This document shows positions 22,211 to 34,839 of a stretch of DNA of 64,000 nt, in pieces; the first letter of the stretch is position 1, and every line of letters begins with the position of its first letter. The notes under the pieces are model-generated. The model made no database searches and was not told the origin of the DNA. It saw only the letters and a list, made by a program, of their open reading frames with translations. Origin of the DNA: Piper betle (Eukaryota; Streptophyta; Magnoliopsida; Piperales; Piperaceae). The position numbers and the translations under genes are program-made. Location: NCBI GenBank assembly GCA_033002965.1, contig JAURVB010002604.1, positions 124,001 through 188,000 of the forward strand. The letters are read 5' to 3'.

Positions 22211-22580
22211 CCATAGTTTAAAAACTTGGGACTCAGACTCGACTCACTAAGCTATAGAATGGAGTCAACTCCAAGCTGACTTGGAGTCACTTATAATAAT
22301 TTTCCATTCTAACAAGAAGAAAAATATAACAAATTTTAAAATATTACTCTCTTTGACATTTAAAATTGATAAATATATGATTTACGTTAGTTTAAACTAT
22401 TCATTTAACTCAACTGAAAAGAAAATGATATATTTATAAAACTTTTTTTACTTGACTCTGGAGAGGCTCCAGGTGACTCAAGGAATCAAATATAAAATCT
22501 ATCAAAAGGGGAGTCATTGTAGTTTGACTAGAGTCAATTCGAAGAGTTTTTAAAGTAAACAATGAGTTTTAAAACTATGG
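22211..22580. mobile_element. MITE-like element (370 bp)
   Basis: The ends are inverted: CCATAGTTTAAAAACT at the left and AGTTTTAAAACTATGG at the right. It is non-coding and AT-rich, and includes GAGTCAACTCCAAGCTGACTTGGAGTCAC, an internal imperfect palindrome. It interrupts the leader right after the copia primer site: flanks TATTTCGCC and GTTTGCCC are similar and may be a decayed target duplication. From 22581 to 23206 I see no gene. Confidence 0.6.
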
Positions 22581-23206
22581 TTTGCCCATGCCAATTGTAG
22601 AAGTATCTTTCATGGGTTTTATTTAATGATTTAAAGGGAGCTTGTTAAGCGATGATATGTATGTTCCATCTAATAAAGGAAAGATAACCAAAAGATGATA
22701 GTTTCGGAGTCGCCGATGTGTGCAAGGAAAATTATTGGGCTAGTCTCACATCGGTTCTGAATGAGATTGTTAACTTACACATATATTAATGGGAAAGCTT
22801 ATTCCATAATAAAAAATCGTGTTGTAATAAAAAATAGGAGATTCAACCAATTAAACAAGAAGAAATTTTTTTAAAAAAATCAAATTATGTAGTCTATCTC
22901 CTACTCAATTTGTGTTTATCTTTTAAATAGGAGATTATATCCCTTAGATATTATTTAATAAGGGTCTATATATAAAATCAAAGTCTATATCTGACAGGCT
23001 ACACATGGCATGGCATCATTCCTAGCATATTGTAAAGATTTAAATATTAAAACCGGGCTTGAGTCAAAACGATATACTTTTTGACTGCAATACTCACCAA
23101 GGAGAACCTTAAATGGCTCGTAATTACTACTATATGATACATGACTTTGTTATAATCCGGATGAACAAGCTGGAAACATACTTTTTCTAATTTCCATACT
23201 TCGGCT

Positions 23207-26200
23207 TTAATTTCTATACAGTTGAAACCCATATCCACTGTAAGAAGTTGAAAGCATGAGCAAATGGTTTACTGTCACCATCCATATTTTGTATTGTTCA
23301 CTACCGTTCATTTCGAGTTTTATTGGTCCCTCACTTGTTGTCAAAATTATGAAACGACACTCTTCTTCATTGGACAAATCTTCATGGACATCAATCACCA
23401 CTCCTGAAAGAAAACCAAAGTTTACTTGATGAAAATGAAATGGAAAGAAAAACAAAGTTATCATTCAAGATAATTCTACTCCATGATATAATAATTTTAC
23501 TTCTTGAAATTTTCTGTTATTAGGCCATTTGCCAATTTGAGAACTTCCACACTAGAAAGCCTCCAATGCGCATTATTTAACCCCCTTATAAATGAAGTGT
23601 TGGGGCTTATTGCCTAGTGGGCAATTTTGAGCCTACTTCTTGATTCTCATTCATTTTGGAAGACTTATGTACTTTAGCTAATTTTGACCCATTATATTTA
23701 AACAGGTCTCACCATCATTAGCTTAATAGATAGGAATATCCCTTTAAAAAGATTTGAACTCGAACGGGTTCCTTATTTTAAAGGGAAATAAGTGTTAGCT
23801 TAGAAGGGCTATTTAGGCCGTCCGATTAAGACTGTACAGATTAGATCATTTATAAAAAAAGTTACTTCAAGGCCACTGTCGGCCAATCCTCCACCATTGG
23901 CCGGCCATACAAAGCCTTTCAGCCAACCTCTAGCAGGATGTGGCTACCCGGCGGCTTGATCCAGTTGGCTACAATTGGATCTAGTTGCATTATTAGATCT
24001 GACCTCAGGTTGCCAAATCTGGTTGGAGGGCGACCGGATCGGGCCTTGCGGCCACATCAGGTTGCCGACTAGATTTGGCCGGTAACAAAGGAGGAAGCAC
24101 AGAGGGATTGGGAAAATGGGGTTAAGATTTTTTAAGTGAAATTTAATCTGAGTGATCCTTATAATCGGACGGTCGATAATCAATTAGGCTCATTTAACTC
24201 GTATGAACAACAGCTCATATAAAATTTTATGTATATGTATATATAATATTTGAGTTAAAACTCATAAAGCATATATGAGTTACCACCTCACCGTAATTTT
24301 TTCCAATATATTAACATCTATTTTGTACAAGAGTTTTTTAAAGCAATTTCTAAGCTATTTTTAAATATGACAAGATTAAGAATAGTATATTAATAATTGA
24401 AATATCTAATGTCAATCAAAGCCATATTTTAATTAAGCATAGCTGCTCATATTATTTGAATTAACCGGTTGTCTGATTGATTGTTTGAACTAAATTGGCT
24501 TACAAATACAAAATAAAGTTTTTAAGCTAGAATAAGAGTTATGAAGTCAGTTTCTATTTTACATTTGTTGGGCAGAGGTCCTAATGAATTATTTACCAAT
24601 AAGTGATAGGTTTTTAAGTGCCATCAGAAGAGATATTTTAGTTTTTATCTGGTTGTTAAAGTAAGCAACTTACTTTCTTTTGTGCTTGCAAAGCTCTTGA
24701 ACCTTGTTGCCTTCTTAAGTTTCAATATGACCTGCAAATTGCAATAAATTATTATAATTATATATGAACAGTTAAGGTCTTTAATCATATACACGAAGAT
24801 AAAACTGCATGTTTTATTATTAGTGAAAAGAGTAAATAATAGGAAAATTATTGGTTATAAAGTTCTACAGTCAATATTGGGCGTCAACTAAATATATATG
24901 ATAAATATCACATATTTATTACCAAAATTTTGTAACCGTCACCGGTGATATTTAATAGAAGATGAAACCATAGAGTAGATTATCACTCTAAATAATATTG
25001 ACTAATGATGATTTTTTAGAGATATTTTTTTATAATTTTAAATATTTGCATTAATTATTTTTATTGGATGCAACAAAAATTTATTTTTAATTTCTAATAA
25101 AAGCTCTATGTTTTATTTCTAATAAATATTGTTAATCATAAATATTTGTTAGGACAGTTCACCTTAGCGTGGCCATCCAGCTTGACGGAGACAAATCTCA
25201 GTTTCCTACCCCCTGCTCATCACATCAACAAGAGTGAGTTGGGAAAGGCATACATATTTAACACATTTTAATAGAGATATTGGGTGGTGAGAGAAAGTAG
25301 GTAAAGGCGCACTTACCACCAGCTGATTTAACATAAAGTTCAGATCCTTTCTCGAGAAGAGCTCTGTACCTCCTGTAATCCACCTCAAAGCCTTTGTTTC
25401 CCTTGTTTCCGTCAATAGGAAGGGTTTGCTTCCCCGCCTCTTCCTTCTCCCTACGCCCTGGCCTTGCTTTGAGTGCTGCTGCTCCTCTCAGTGCTGATCC
25501 ACACAAGAAGATCAATATCATCATATACTTTATTTTGATCATGCCTTTTCCGAGAACTGTTCAAAAGATGATGCGATGGGACACGTATATTCAAGTGTCC
25601 AAATTCTAAAATAGACATGCCGTTGGGCAGATTATAAATTGCATATGCTTCTTTAAAAATAGAACTGCATATCAAATATTTTAGTAACTCCTAAAAATTA
25701 ATCTTATATCCAACCCTCCTAGAGGTGAGATCTATTATATAATTAAAAATGTGTAATTAAAGATGTGCCGTAAATATTTCACTTGGTTAAGAGCTTTTGA
25801 TATGAGTTAGACCCTTGTACTTAAGTTTGGCTAACAGCTTTTGATATGAGTTAGACCCTTGTACTTAGCTTGAGTTGTTATAAATAATAGTATTCGAGCT
25901 AATCACCTATGATCATATTAAATTATGGGCTAGATTAGATGTGAGCTAAAGAGTTAGCCACGGGAAAAATGTGGACCAAGGAATTAGCAATGGGCGACAA
26001 AAAATAAAAGAATTTCAATTATCAAAATTTTAAAGGTAGGTGGATTAAAATAACTTATAAAAAATTACTTTTAGATCTAACGTCTCTTAAAGTTAAATCC
26101 AATATATAAATAAGAATGTACATATAGATCTTTTAACTTAATTAGCTAATTTTTTAAAAATAAATTAGGCCCGTAAGTTTACACTTGGGTTGGGGTTTCA

Positions 26201-28359
26201 CAAATATTAATTTGACTTTATTTGGCTTGCAAGAAAAAAAATTAAATTTATTTATTAATTTTAATTTTTTTTCTCTTTCTTCTTCTTTCACTAGATAACC
26301 CCCCCTCCCCCCCGAAGCATTAGAGATCATAAATTGCTATTTATACAATTAAAAATGGCATCGTGAAATATGTTATTGATCCCGACTTACACTTTGAGTC
26401 AATTTTAAATTTATATTAAATTAAATAGTCATGAAATTATATAAATTATACAATCTGAGTCTAATTCTAAATAGACAAATTTGCATACACACTTTCATTA
26501 CATTTTTGAACAAATTTTTTTAATGACTAATTACTCTTTATTTATTTAATTATTAAATTAAAATAAATTGATCATGCATACATTAAAACTTTATCTCTTA
26601 TTTTAAGCTATTAATATGCGTTAATATTTTTATTTTAGTGGGGTTGTTCAAAGCTCGATTAAACTCGATTTGGCTTGATGTTTGACTCAAAAAAACTTAA
26701 CTAAAAGCTTCATTCGATATTAAACGAGCCGATATATGCACAACTCAACTTGATTTGAAGTTTGATATTTTTTATAAAGAATAAGATTTTTTATCATATT
26801 TATCTTAAATTTTTTAATATAAATATAACCAAATTATAAAATATCATTATATGATATTAAATTTAAATAAATGTATGTATGATTGAATTATCTTTTATAC
26901 ATAATTATGTCAAATTCAAGATATTATAATTATAAATTAAATTTAGTATAAATTACACATAAAAATATCAATAAATACGAATCAAACTAATTTGAACTCG
27001 ACTTAAACTCATATCTAATCGAATACTTTTTAGTTCAATTAGAATTTGAAATCAAACGAGCCAAGTTTAAAGAGAGTAGAAGACGACTTAACTCACCTGA
27101 TCAGCACCTAGACTTTTAATATTATTCTAGGAGTCTGATTAACATGTTGAGCACATAATTTTTCATTCAATTTAGGAATCAAGATTTAAAAATTTTGCTA
27201 CATCCCTGATTTTTATATAATTTGTATATATATGAATCATTTATTTTGACTGGAAGTATAAAGTCACATGATTTGAATTCAAAACTCATCCGAGTTTAAG
27301 GTGGAGCAAAATCCAATTCAATGGCTCATAAATGGTGTTCACTAACATAAAAACAGAGAAGATGGATTGGAAAGGAATTACATGTTGCAGCAGCGGCGGT
27401 GAGGGTCAAGATCTCGCTCACACCAGTGGCACTCATGGCTGACCCCATGGCCGAGCTCAGCTGCTCCCGGTTGGCACCCATGTCCTCCGCCATTTGAGCG
27501 CACTGCGCCGCCACCAGCGCCGCCGCGGAAGCAACTGCGGCGTCTTTCGACGCATTCGTCTGCTTCTCTTTCGCACTATCCGTCGCCACGGCGGCGAGGG
27601 CCGCGGCCACACTTGCAATGGAAACAGCCGCATGAACTTCTGCTTTCATTAGCCGCTCTTCCTCCTTGCGATTTTGCTTCATCTCCTTGAGCCATTTCCT
27701 AACGGAAATGTCCTTGAATGAGAACAGCTTCTTGGGCAGGCTCAATGACTGTCTAAATACATTTCTTTGATTGTTACCCACAATTGGCATTTAGTGAAAT
27801 TTGATTTTAAAACTGGGTTTTATGTACACATAAGAGAAAAATGCTAAATATTTTTTTAGGCAGGATTATACCCATCTTTTATGGAAGCAACGATCGTAGT
27901 TCAATTCCGGGTGTATTGCCTTCTGGAGCCATATCCAGGACTACAGAAGAAACATGAATAAAAAAACATTAACACTCACATGGTTTAGCTGTGCACAGAT
28001 TTTAGTGCCAATGAATGATGCAAATTCTACCTTCACGTCATCGGATTTCCATGGGGGCAATGACCTTGTATCGACACCTTCAACTTCCATTTTCTGAAAA
28101 ACATTCAAATACAGAAAATGACCTCCATTGCTAGATCCATACAAAATTAAAACTCCGGCAAACACAGAGATTTCAGACTTACAGGGGAGGCTTTCAAGTC
28201 GTTCTTAATCATCTTGATCAAATCGTCTTGGAGAGCTAAAGACCGATCCTCGATTGCAGGCTGCAAGACTTGAATTGCAGTGTTGCACCAGACCTGAGAA
28301 AGAAAGTCCATCGAGTCTACCGGAAGTTGAAGGGACTTCGTATTCATATCTGAATCCAT
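23207..28359 (-). CDS. VAN3-binding-protein-like (FORKED1-like) gene, DUF828 plus PH-like domain, one frameshift
   Basis: Plant proteins of this family act with ARF-GAP/vesicle traffic in auxin canalisation and vein patterning (family knowledge). Eight exons follow the family order: 28359-28183 (MDFLSQVWCNTAIQVLQP), 28093-28031 (SLPPWKSDDVK), 27941-27872 (SWIWLQKAIHPEL), 27730-27382 (VRKWLKEMKQNRKEEER, Ala-rich helices with AAVASAAALVAAQCAQMAE, LTLTAAAAT), 25493-25317 (LRGAAALKAR), 25213-25164 (KLRFVSVKLDG), 24731-24674 (VILKLKKATRF) and 23403-23207 (ECRFIILTTSEG, YKIWMVTVNHLL, stop). The last three or four form the PH-like domain. All introns are GT-AG and phases agree, giving about 379 codons, except that exon 3 has one extra A (AAA at about 27900) which shifts frame and stops in that exon. 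It is either a very young pseudogene or a sequence error. An earlier in-frame ATG lies at 28410. Confidence 0.85.
23816..24174. repeat. Inverted-repeat (MITE-like) element in the last intron
   Basis: The left tip GGCCGTCCGATTA and right tip TAATCGGACGGTC are inverted, with a second inner match around CAGATTA / TAATCTG. It is about 359 bp, with a GC-richer core rich in GGCCGGCC-like words. It lies in intron 7 of the VAN3-binding-like gene. It has no coding capacity. Confidence 0.65.
25792..25879. repeat. 44-bp tandem duplication in intron 4
   Basis: Two copies of AGCTTTTGATATGAGTTAG...CTTGTACTTA begin at 25792 and 25836. The surrounding intron (25494-27381) is AT-rich. 26645-27090 holds the dispersed CTCGATTAAACTCG-type repeat, and a poly-C run is at about 26300. 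Confidence 0.9.
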
Positions 28360-28429
28360 TAAGTTTTGGCATCCACGATGACTGCCACAATGAAGATTGA
28401 AATGAAGCACAATCGAGTCTCACTAAAAT

Positions 28430-28454
28430 GTATATATATATATATATATATAAA
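28430..28454. repeat. (TA)n microsatellite upstream of the VAN3-binding-like gene
   Basis: An uninterrupted TA run lies 70-95 bp before the ATG at 28359. It could serve as or hide a TATA element, but nothing else supports a defined promoter. Confidence 0.9.
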
Positions 28455-30134
28455 ATTGTAGTTGAATTGAGGTACAGTATATGGCATCCACGACCGTGAC
28501 ACGAAACTAAGATTGACATTACCTTGTCACTTGTCAACATCATTGCCATTTACCTCTTTGTTATACTCTAAAATTTAACTGTGCCCCTTCCATACACGGC
28601 AAGGGCACCCTTACAAACCGGAATCCTAAGAGAAAAAATATTCTCACATGCCAATTGCTTATTTTTGAAAAAACTGTTCAATAAGAATAACATGAATTTT
28701 TTATTAAAATCAAATGAAACTACTTGATTTACCAACTTTTTGTGTCATTCATACTGTTCTTGTTAGAACAAATCTCATATCAAATAGAGTCAAGAATAGG
28801 GAACAATATATATACTGAGTCAAACCTTCAAATAATGATTAGCCATTTTAAATAATTTTTATTGTATAATTCTTTCCATGGGTAAGTTGCACAACTAGAT
28901 ATTTTCGTGCTATGGCATTTTTTAATAGGGTATCTTACACTGTAAGAAAGAGATGTGACTAAAATTAACAGTTTAGATTCTTCGAACTTGAAGGGTAAAT
29001 ATCTAAGCTATAGAAAAAATAGGAGATAAATAGGGGCTTTCTATTTATGCTCTGAATATATATGTTAGAATTTTAACTTCAAATTATCCCTTTATTACAT
29101 ACAATGATCTTACTTATTAAGCGATATATATCGAGTAAAATTGATCTAGTTAATTGTTAAAATTTAGAGCCGCTCCCCAAATCATGGCGAAAGTATCAAA
29201 TTTCCATCGTCAAGTGCACGAGCTATGGGAGGCATGGTAGGGCCAAAATGCAAGAAACAGAGAAACCCAAAAAAGATTGATGCGTTGGTGATGAGACAGC
29301 TAAGCTATTAACGTTCACTAAATTTTTAAAGGATAATGTGTGTAGGGAAGAGCTGGACTTTGCAGATAGAATTGTATAAAACCCAAATGAGTGCAAACAC
29401 ATGCCAGACATGATAGTAGCCCAAAACCTTAATGTGCTAGTTTATCCTAAAGATCAGCACTAAAGGCCAATCACAGACTCTTTTTCTCCTGCATTTGTTG
29501 CAGGCCTCAAACTCAAGATGATGGCAACAAAGATAATCACCAGAGGCGGGCGTGAGGTCTTGATTACATACGCCGCAAGCTTGTGCGACACCACTCTACA
29601 TGTTCTATGCTATTATGGAAGCCCTCTGTAGCATTATAAGCTAGCAAACGTGCAAGTGGGTCAAGCTTTCTGCACTGGCTGCTAAAAAGGGTGGACATGA
29701 ATGATTATGGTAACAGGGAATCAATGCAATCAAGTTTTGGGAGATGCTTCTTAAAACAAACTTAAAGTGAAGATGTTTAATTATTTGGAAGGTACTCATG
29801 ATCCATCTTAGTTGTGGTTATAGGTTCATAGACGAGCTATTTCGGAAATATTTCATATAAAACTCCAACTTGTAAGTAAGGAATAATGGAGTAAGTGGGA
29901 TTAGACAATATAATCCTGACATAAAATCGATAAACAATGATGCTAGAGACAAGCAGAAGGTGGTGTTGGTTCAAATAGATTGCTCTCTTCCATCTCATAA
30001 TTTTAACGGGTTATGCACAGAGTGACCAAATGCTTGCACTTGCTTCTTTAAATTAACCTGGGGCTTCTAAAGATTTTCAAAAGCAAATCCATTTTAGCTT
30101 CAATATATCTTCTATCTTCTTTCTTCTCCTGCAT
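28455..30134. other. Intergenic stretch, no gene recognised
   Basis: This is upstream sequence of the VAN3-binding-like gene and beyond. No coding frame, tRNA or repeat boundary is recognisable. Confidence 0.5.
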
Positions 30135-31715
30135 ATAATAATAGAACAGTTTTTGACAAGTGTTATTTAGGATTTAGAAAATGACTTAATATCATTGGTT
30201 ATGATAATAGGAAAATCTTTCAAAAATAATTTCAAATCATATTAAGATATTCAGAAATGTCAATAAAATATAATATAATCTTTAACATTTTTAAAAAAAT
30301 CTTGTCAATATTATTATTTTTGGATTTTATAAGTATTTGAATTGCAAATATAATAAAGATGGAAAATCTGATCTTTTAGATTTTTTCCTCAAATCATATT
30401 AATATTACTATTTTCAGGATTTTTTAATTAATTAACTTAGAACTATGATAAAGATGATAAACACATTTAAAATCATTATATTTGGAATTTTTAATTAATT
30501 AAATTATAAATATGTTAAAGATGGAAAATATTATCTATTAGAATTTTTCCAAATCTAATTAATAATATTATTTTTTTAAAAAATTTTAATTACATTAAAA
30601 ATATAATAAAGATGGAAATTAAGAGGAAACAAATATGTTTTATTATTTTAGAAGATTGTTAATTAATCAAATATGAAATCCGATAAAGAAATGAAATATT
30701 TGTTTTCTAGTTATTTTCTGAATTTTTTAATTAATTAAATTATAATTCTGGTACAAATAATAAAGAGGAGTAACCAATGATAGACATTTCTAATTTCTAA
30801 TTAGAAGAACTTTGTCCATTTTTAATTCAAATAATCAAAAGATAAACAACTATTTTTCCATCTTTATATATCAAATAAAAATGTCATTAATTAAATCTAT
30901 CCATCTATCTCAACCTATAATAAGAGAACAATTTTTGACAAGTGTCCTCAACTTTTAATGAGTAATTAGCAAATGGTTTAATATAATTGGCTGTGATGAT
31001 AATCAAATTTTAAAAAATAATTTTAAATCTTCAAATATTTGGAAATCTATATAAAATATACTATAATATTTAAGAGTTTTTCAAATATTATTAATATTAT
31101 TATTTTTGAAATTTTAATTAATTAGTTATATATATGTTAAAGATCTCAAAGTGATCTTTGAGAATTGTTTTGCAAACCTTATTAATATTATTCTTTTTAA
31201 AATTCATAAATTAATTAAATTAAAAATATCATAAAGATGGAAAATAAGAGTTAATAAACATATATTTAATATGTGTAATATTTTTGGAATTTTTTAATCA
31301 GTTAAATTATAAATATGATAAAGATGGAAATCACACCTTTTAGACTTTTTCCAAATCTTATTATTGTTATTATTTTCGGAATTTTTAATTAATTATGTTA
31401 GAACTATGATAAAGATGGAAAATAAGAGGTGATAAGCATATATATTTTATTATTTTCAAAAAACATTAATTTATTAAATTTCATATCCGATAAAGAAATG
31501 AAATAGATATTTTCTTGTTGTTTGCAAATTTCTTTTGCTAATTAAATTATAAATCTGATAAAAATGAAAAAGAGGAGAAACCAATCCTAGCCATTTTCTA
31601 ATTTATCATTAAAATAACTTTATATGATTTTTAATTTAAATATTTAAAAGATAAACACCTATTTTTCCATCTTTATGTATCAGATAAAAAATTCATTAAT
31701 TAAAATTTCCAAATA
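30135..31715. repeat. AT-rich tandem array with higher-order repeat
   Basis: Two copies of about 780-800 bp (30135-30915 and 30916-31715) each start with an AGAACA(A/G)TTTTTGACAAGTG phrase and end with TTTTCCATCTTTAT, TATCA, then TTCATTAATTAA-like sequence. Inside each, a degenerate unit of about 90 bp with ATAAAGATGGAAA and GGAATTTTTAATTAATTAA recurs: AAAGAT-type words fall near 30357, 30450, 30513, 30607, 30683 and near 31137, 31230, 31319, 31410, 31490. No frame codes. It could be a non-autonomous Helitron-like pair or a young satellite; I could not find diagnostic ends. Confidence 0.8.
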
Positions 31716-33000
31716 GGATTAAAAATAAGTGTCTTTATCAATTTTTATTTTTCATCTTTATCAAATTTATAATTTGATTAATAAAAAATTCCAAAATTAT
31801 CAAAAAATTAAACACTTAATTTTTCATTTGGATTGGATGTTTCGGTCTGAATTCATTTGCGCCTAGGGCGTTGAGTTGGGTCTAAGGGCTAGTGGGGCCA
31901 AAGTGCCCTTGCCACGCAAACAAAGTCTTGCATGTATGAAATAAAAAATAAAAATAAAAATCAAAGGGACAAGTCAATTTTTATGTGGTTTCATAAGTTT
32001 TAATGTGAATCCTTCAATCAGTCCACCAAAAGTTTGTTCTACAAATTTATTATTTTTCTTAGTTTTTACAATTTACACTTCTAATGAATTTCTACGCCTG
32101 CTCGAAAAGTGTGTGAACTTGAGTAGTTTAGACTTGCTTCTTCCGGTCTTCAAATGATATGATAGACCTCAACAATGAATTCAGAACTTCGAAAAATAAT
32201 GGGGTATTGAGTTTTGGACGAAAAAAAGCACGGAAAGCCCGCTAAATAAATTCACAAAACTGAACTGAAGCGGACCGGCTGGGTAAAGTCGGGTCGGCTT
32301 AGCAAAATCAGGTGAGCCGGGTTGGTTTGAAGCTCCTGGACCAGATGGCGTATGCTTGGGCTGAACAGAAACCGGGTGCAGTAGGCGGGTCAATGCGTGT
32401 TATGCACCAATGGTGAAGGCGGGTCACGAACCGGATCGCAGACACGGCCAGCGAGATTGGGTCACGGGGCAGCCGGCATTGTCAGTACCAAGCACGCCCA
32501 ACAGACCCGTATGCAACTAGGTGCAACGCCGGCCCCTGGTGACAGTGACTGGTGCGCCGGCTGGCTCGGGAAACCGCCCAGATCAGTGGGGCACGACGAG
32601 GAGGTTTGATTGATGGCACTCCGATGGCCAAAGATAGCACCGGATTTGGGCAGCGGATTCCGGCGACAAGACTGTTATGTTGGCAGGCAAGCAGGAACTT
32701 GATCAAATCTTCACAATTTGCAAAACACTTTGGACGTCGGATTTTGGCCAGAGGTGAGGCTGGCTGGCTGGAAAGCATAAGCAAAATCCGGTGCCCCTTC
32801 TTCTAATTCTCCTGCTGCGGCGAGGGTCTTCCTCTCATGTTTCCGGAGTCTGTTGGGCTTTACGGCCGTGGGTGTAATATTTAGCCTTTTTGGCAATATT
32901 ACTAAGTATAATTTTTCTTCTCTTGAATAATATATAGTTGTAATTAACTTTTTACTTTTAAGCACATAATTTTTTTTTATACGTTAGTATAGGTTAATAA
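31716..33000. other. GC-rich island (32180-32850), no gene recognised
   Basis: The island stands out from AT-rich flanks and is open on both strands by composition, with words such as GGCGGGTCAC and CCGGCTGGGT. No frame resembles a protein I know. Similar GC-rich blocks occur inside the LTRs at 6540-7200 and 52850-53350, so this is probably LTR-derived. Confidence 0.45.
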
Positions 33001-34830
33001 AAGATACTCCAAATTATATACTTATGTGTTAATTATATTAAGTTTGACCTTTTGAGACCCTTATCTAATACTCAATCATAAAAGGTGACGAAAGGTTAAA
33101 TCTATAGGCGATAAAAGAGGATTAATAGTCAGACAACTAATAACCTTTGACGTAGAAGTTAGATTCAGTTGCTTATGAACCAAATTCATATCCTTAATAA
33201 TGAGTTCAACTAGGCCTTGAGTTTAATGTGTGAGGCTGAAAGTACTTATTTTTATGATCAAGTAATTTGAGTGAAAATCTAACATTAATTGTTGTTCAAT
33301 GGTTGAGTTTTGTCCTAAGGTGAGAGTCGGTCAATAACGTGGACAGGTTTGTCTACTATATGTACCTATGGAGAAGGACTAATGGTAGTTTAGTCTTTTG
33401 ACAATAGAAAGAAGATGTCCTAGGCCTAGTAGAAAGGCCTAGAGTATATAACATGGCAAGGGAGACGAGAGTGTTATTTTGCGACCTTCCAACCATAGCT
33501 GTCCCTCTCTCTAGTAGCCCTCTCTCTCTCGCTTCACTCTCTTTACTTTTTTCTCCTTCCTTGATGATTGTGTGGGGAAGGTGTTGGTGTGGAGTTTTAG
33601 GCATATTCATCCAATAAGAGTCTAGTAATCTTAACTAAAACAAGTAAATGATGTAAATTCATGCATCATTATCATATTTTATATTTCCATTTGATGTACT
33701 ATGTTATCTACATCTTTTCTTCCATGCTCCATGTTTATATAATTCTTCAAACCAATGTTTAAGATATTAATTAATGGTTAGACTTGCAAGTTTTTCTCTA
33801 AATAAAAATAAAATAAAAGTGGGGTAAATTATGTTTGATTAAAATTCAATTACTTAAAAAACTTGAAAACCCAAACTTGGTTTCACTAAATTAGAATTGG
33901 ATGAGATACAAGAAAAACAATATAGGGTTTTGCTGCAGCACCTAGCGCCACAATTCTCACAAAAATAAAGATGAGGGATCGTTTGAGCACCACGGCACCC
34001 AAACACTTATTTCTAATTTTTCTCTACATCTATCTTAAAATGGTTATAACTTTTGCTGTAGAACTCGAAGTTAAACAATTCATCTTGTGTTATGGCCTTC
34101 ATGATTTCTAGTTTCTACCTATAAAATTTGAGAGGTTTTGGTTAAATATCTCAGGAGATATGTATTCCTAAATTTGGGACCATTAAAACCATAATTTTAT
34201 GTTTTATTAATGTCATGCTTGCTATGTTGTGAGTTGTAATTAAGGATTGTATGATATTAATATGATGTAATAAACATATTTTGAGTGTTGTTATATATTA
34301 TTTGAATCATCATCATGCATGTCATATTATATCATGTAGATTTGGGTAGCCTAATCAAGATTGTGATGCATATTAATTATATCCAGAGTAGGAGAGTTCA
34401 AATAGCTGAAGTCTTAACTTGTCGATGACAAGATAACCAAGTCTATGTTTAGTCATTATTTGGGGAGTTTTATGATCCTCTATTTTACGTGATTAGTCAA
34501 ACATTTAATCCTTTTATGCTATATTAAATCAACATGTCGTATGTATAATATAATATATGTGCCTAAGCACTAGTTTTCACTTTTACTTTACGTACCAAGG
34601 TACGATAGTTTTAACTAGTTCAACAAACATGTAATGCCGGAGGGTACGACACATCTCCCTTAAGCAAGGACCATTACCCTAGCAACCCAGACCACTGTCT
34701 TAATGGCGCATGTGATCACTTATGGTTTACCATGTGGGTTTAGTAGTGAATCACTACTTCTCCCTAGGAGTAAAGATGCAAAGTTCGGCCCAAGGAGCAG
34801 ACTGAGTCTTTATATTATAATTTGAAAAGT
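33001..34830. other. Probable LTR-derived sequence, no gene
   Basis: A TATA-like GTATATAACA at about 33445 is followed about 35 bp later by a CT-rich tract (33500-33560), a layout common in plant LTR promoters. No coding frame, primer site or target duplication was found. The stretch abuts D-type LTR sequence at about 34840. Confidence 0.35.
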
Positions 34831-34839
34831 GATTTATTG

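Noticed and set aside
22741..22795. AGTCTCACATCGG followed by ACATATATTAA, resembling the upstream element plus TATA box of plant snRNA genes
   Set aside because: No snRNA-like sequence (U1-U6, U3) follows at the expected distance, and the motif is also common in plant LTR sequences.
28205..28549. 114-codon minus-strand frame upstream of the VAN3-binding-like gene
   Set aside because: It overlaps exon 1 in another frame and includes the (TA)n run, which gives its Tyr-Ile repeat. Exon 1 in the other frame matches the family.
32181..32806. Frames of 70-100 codons on both strands in a GC-rich island
   Set aside because: Open by composition; no motif, splice pattern or start context supports a gene.
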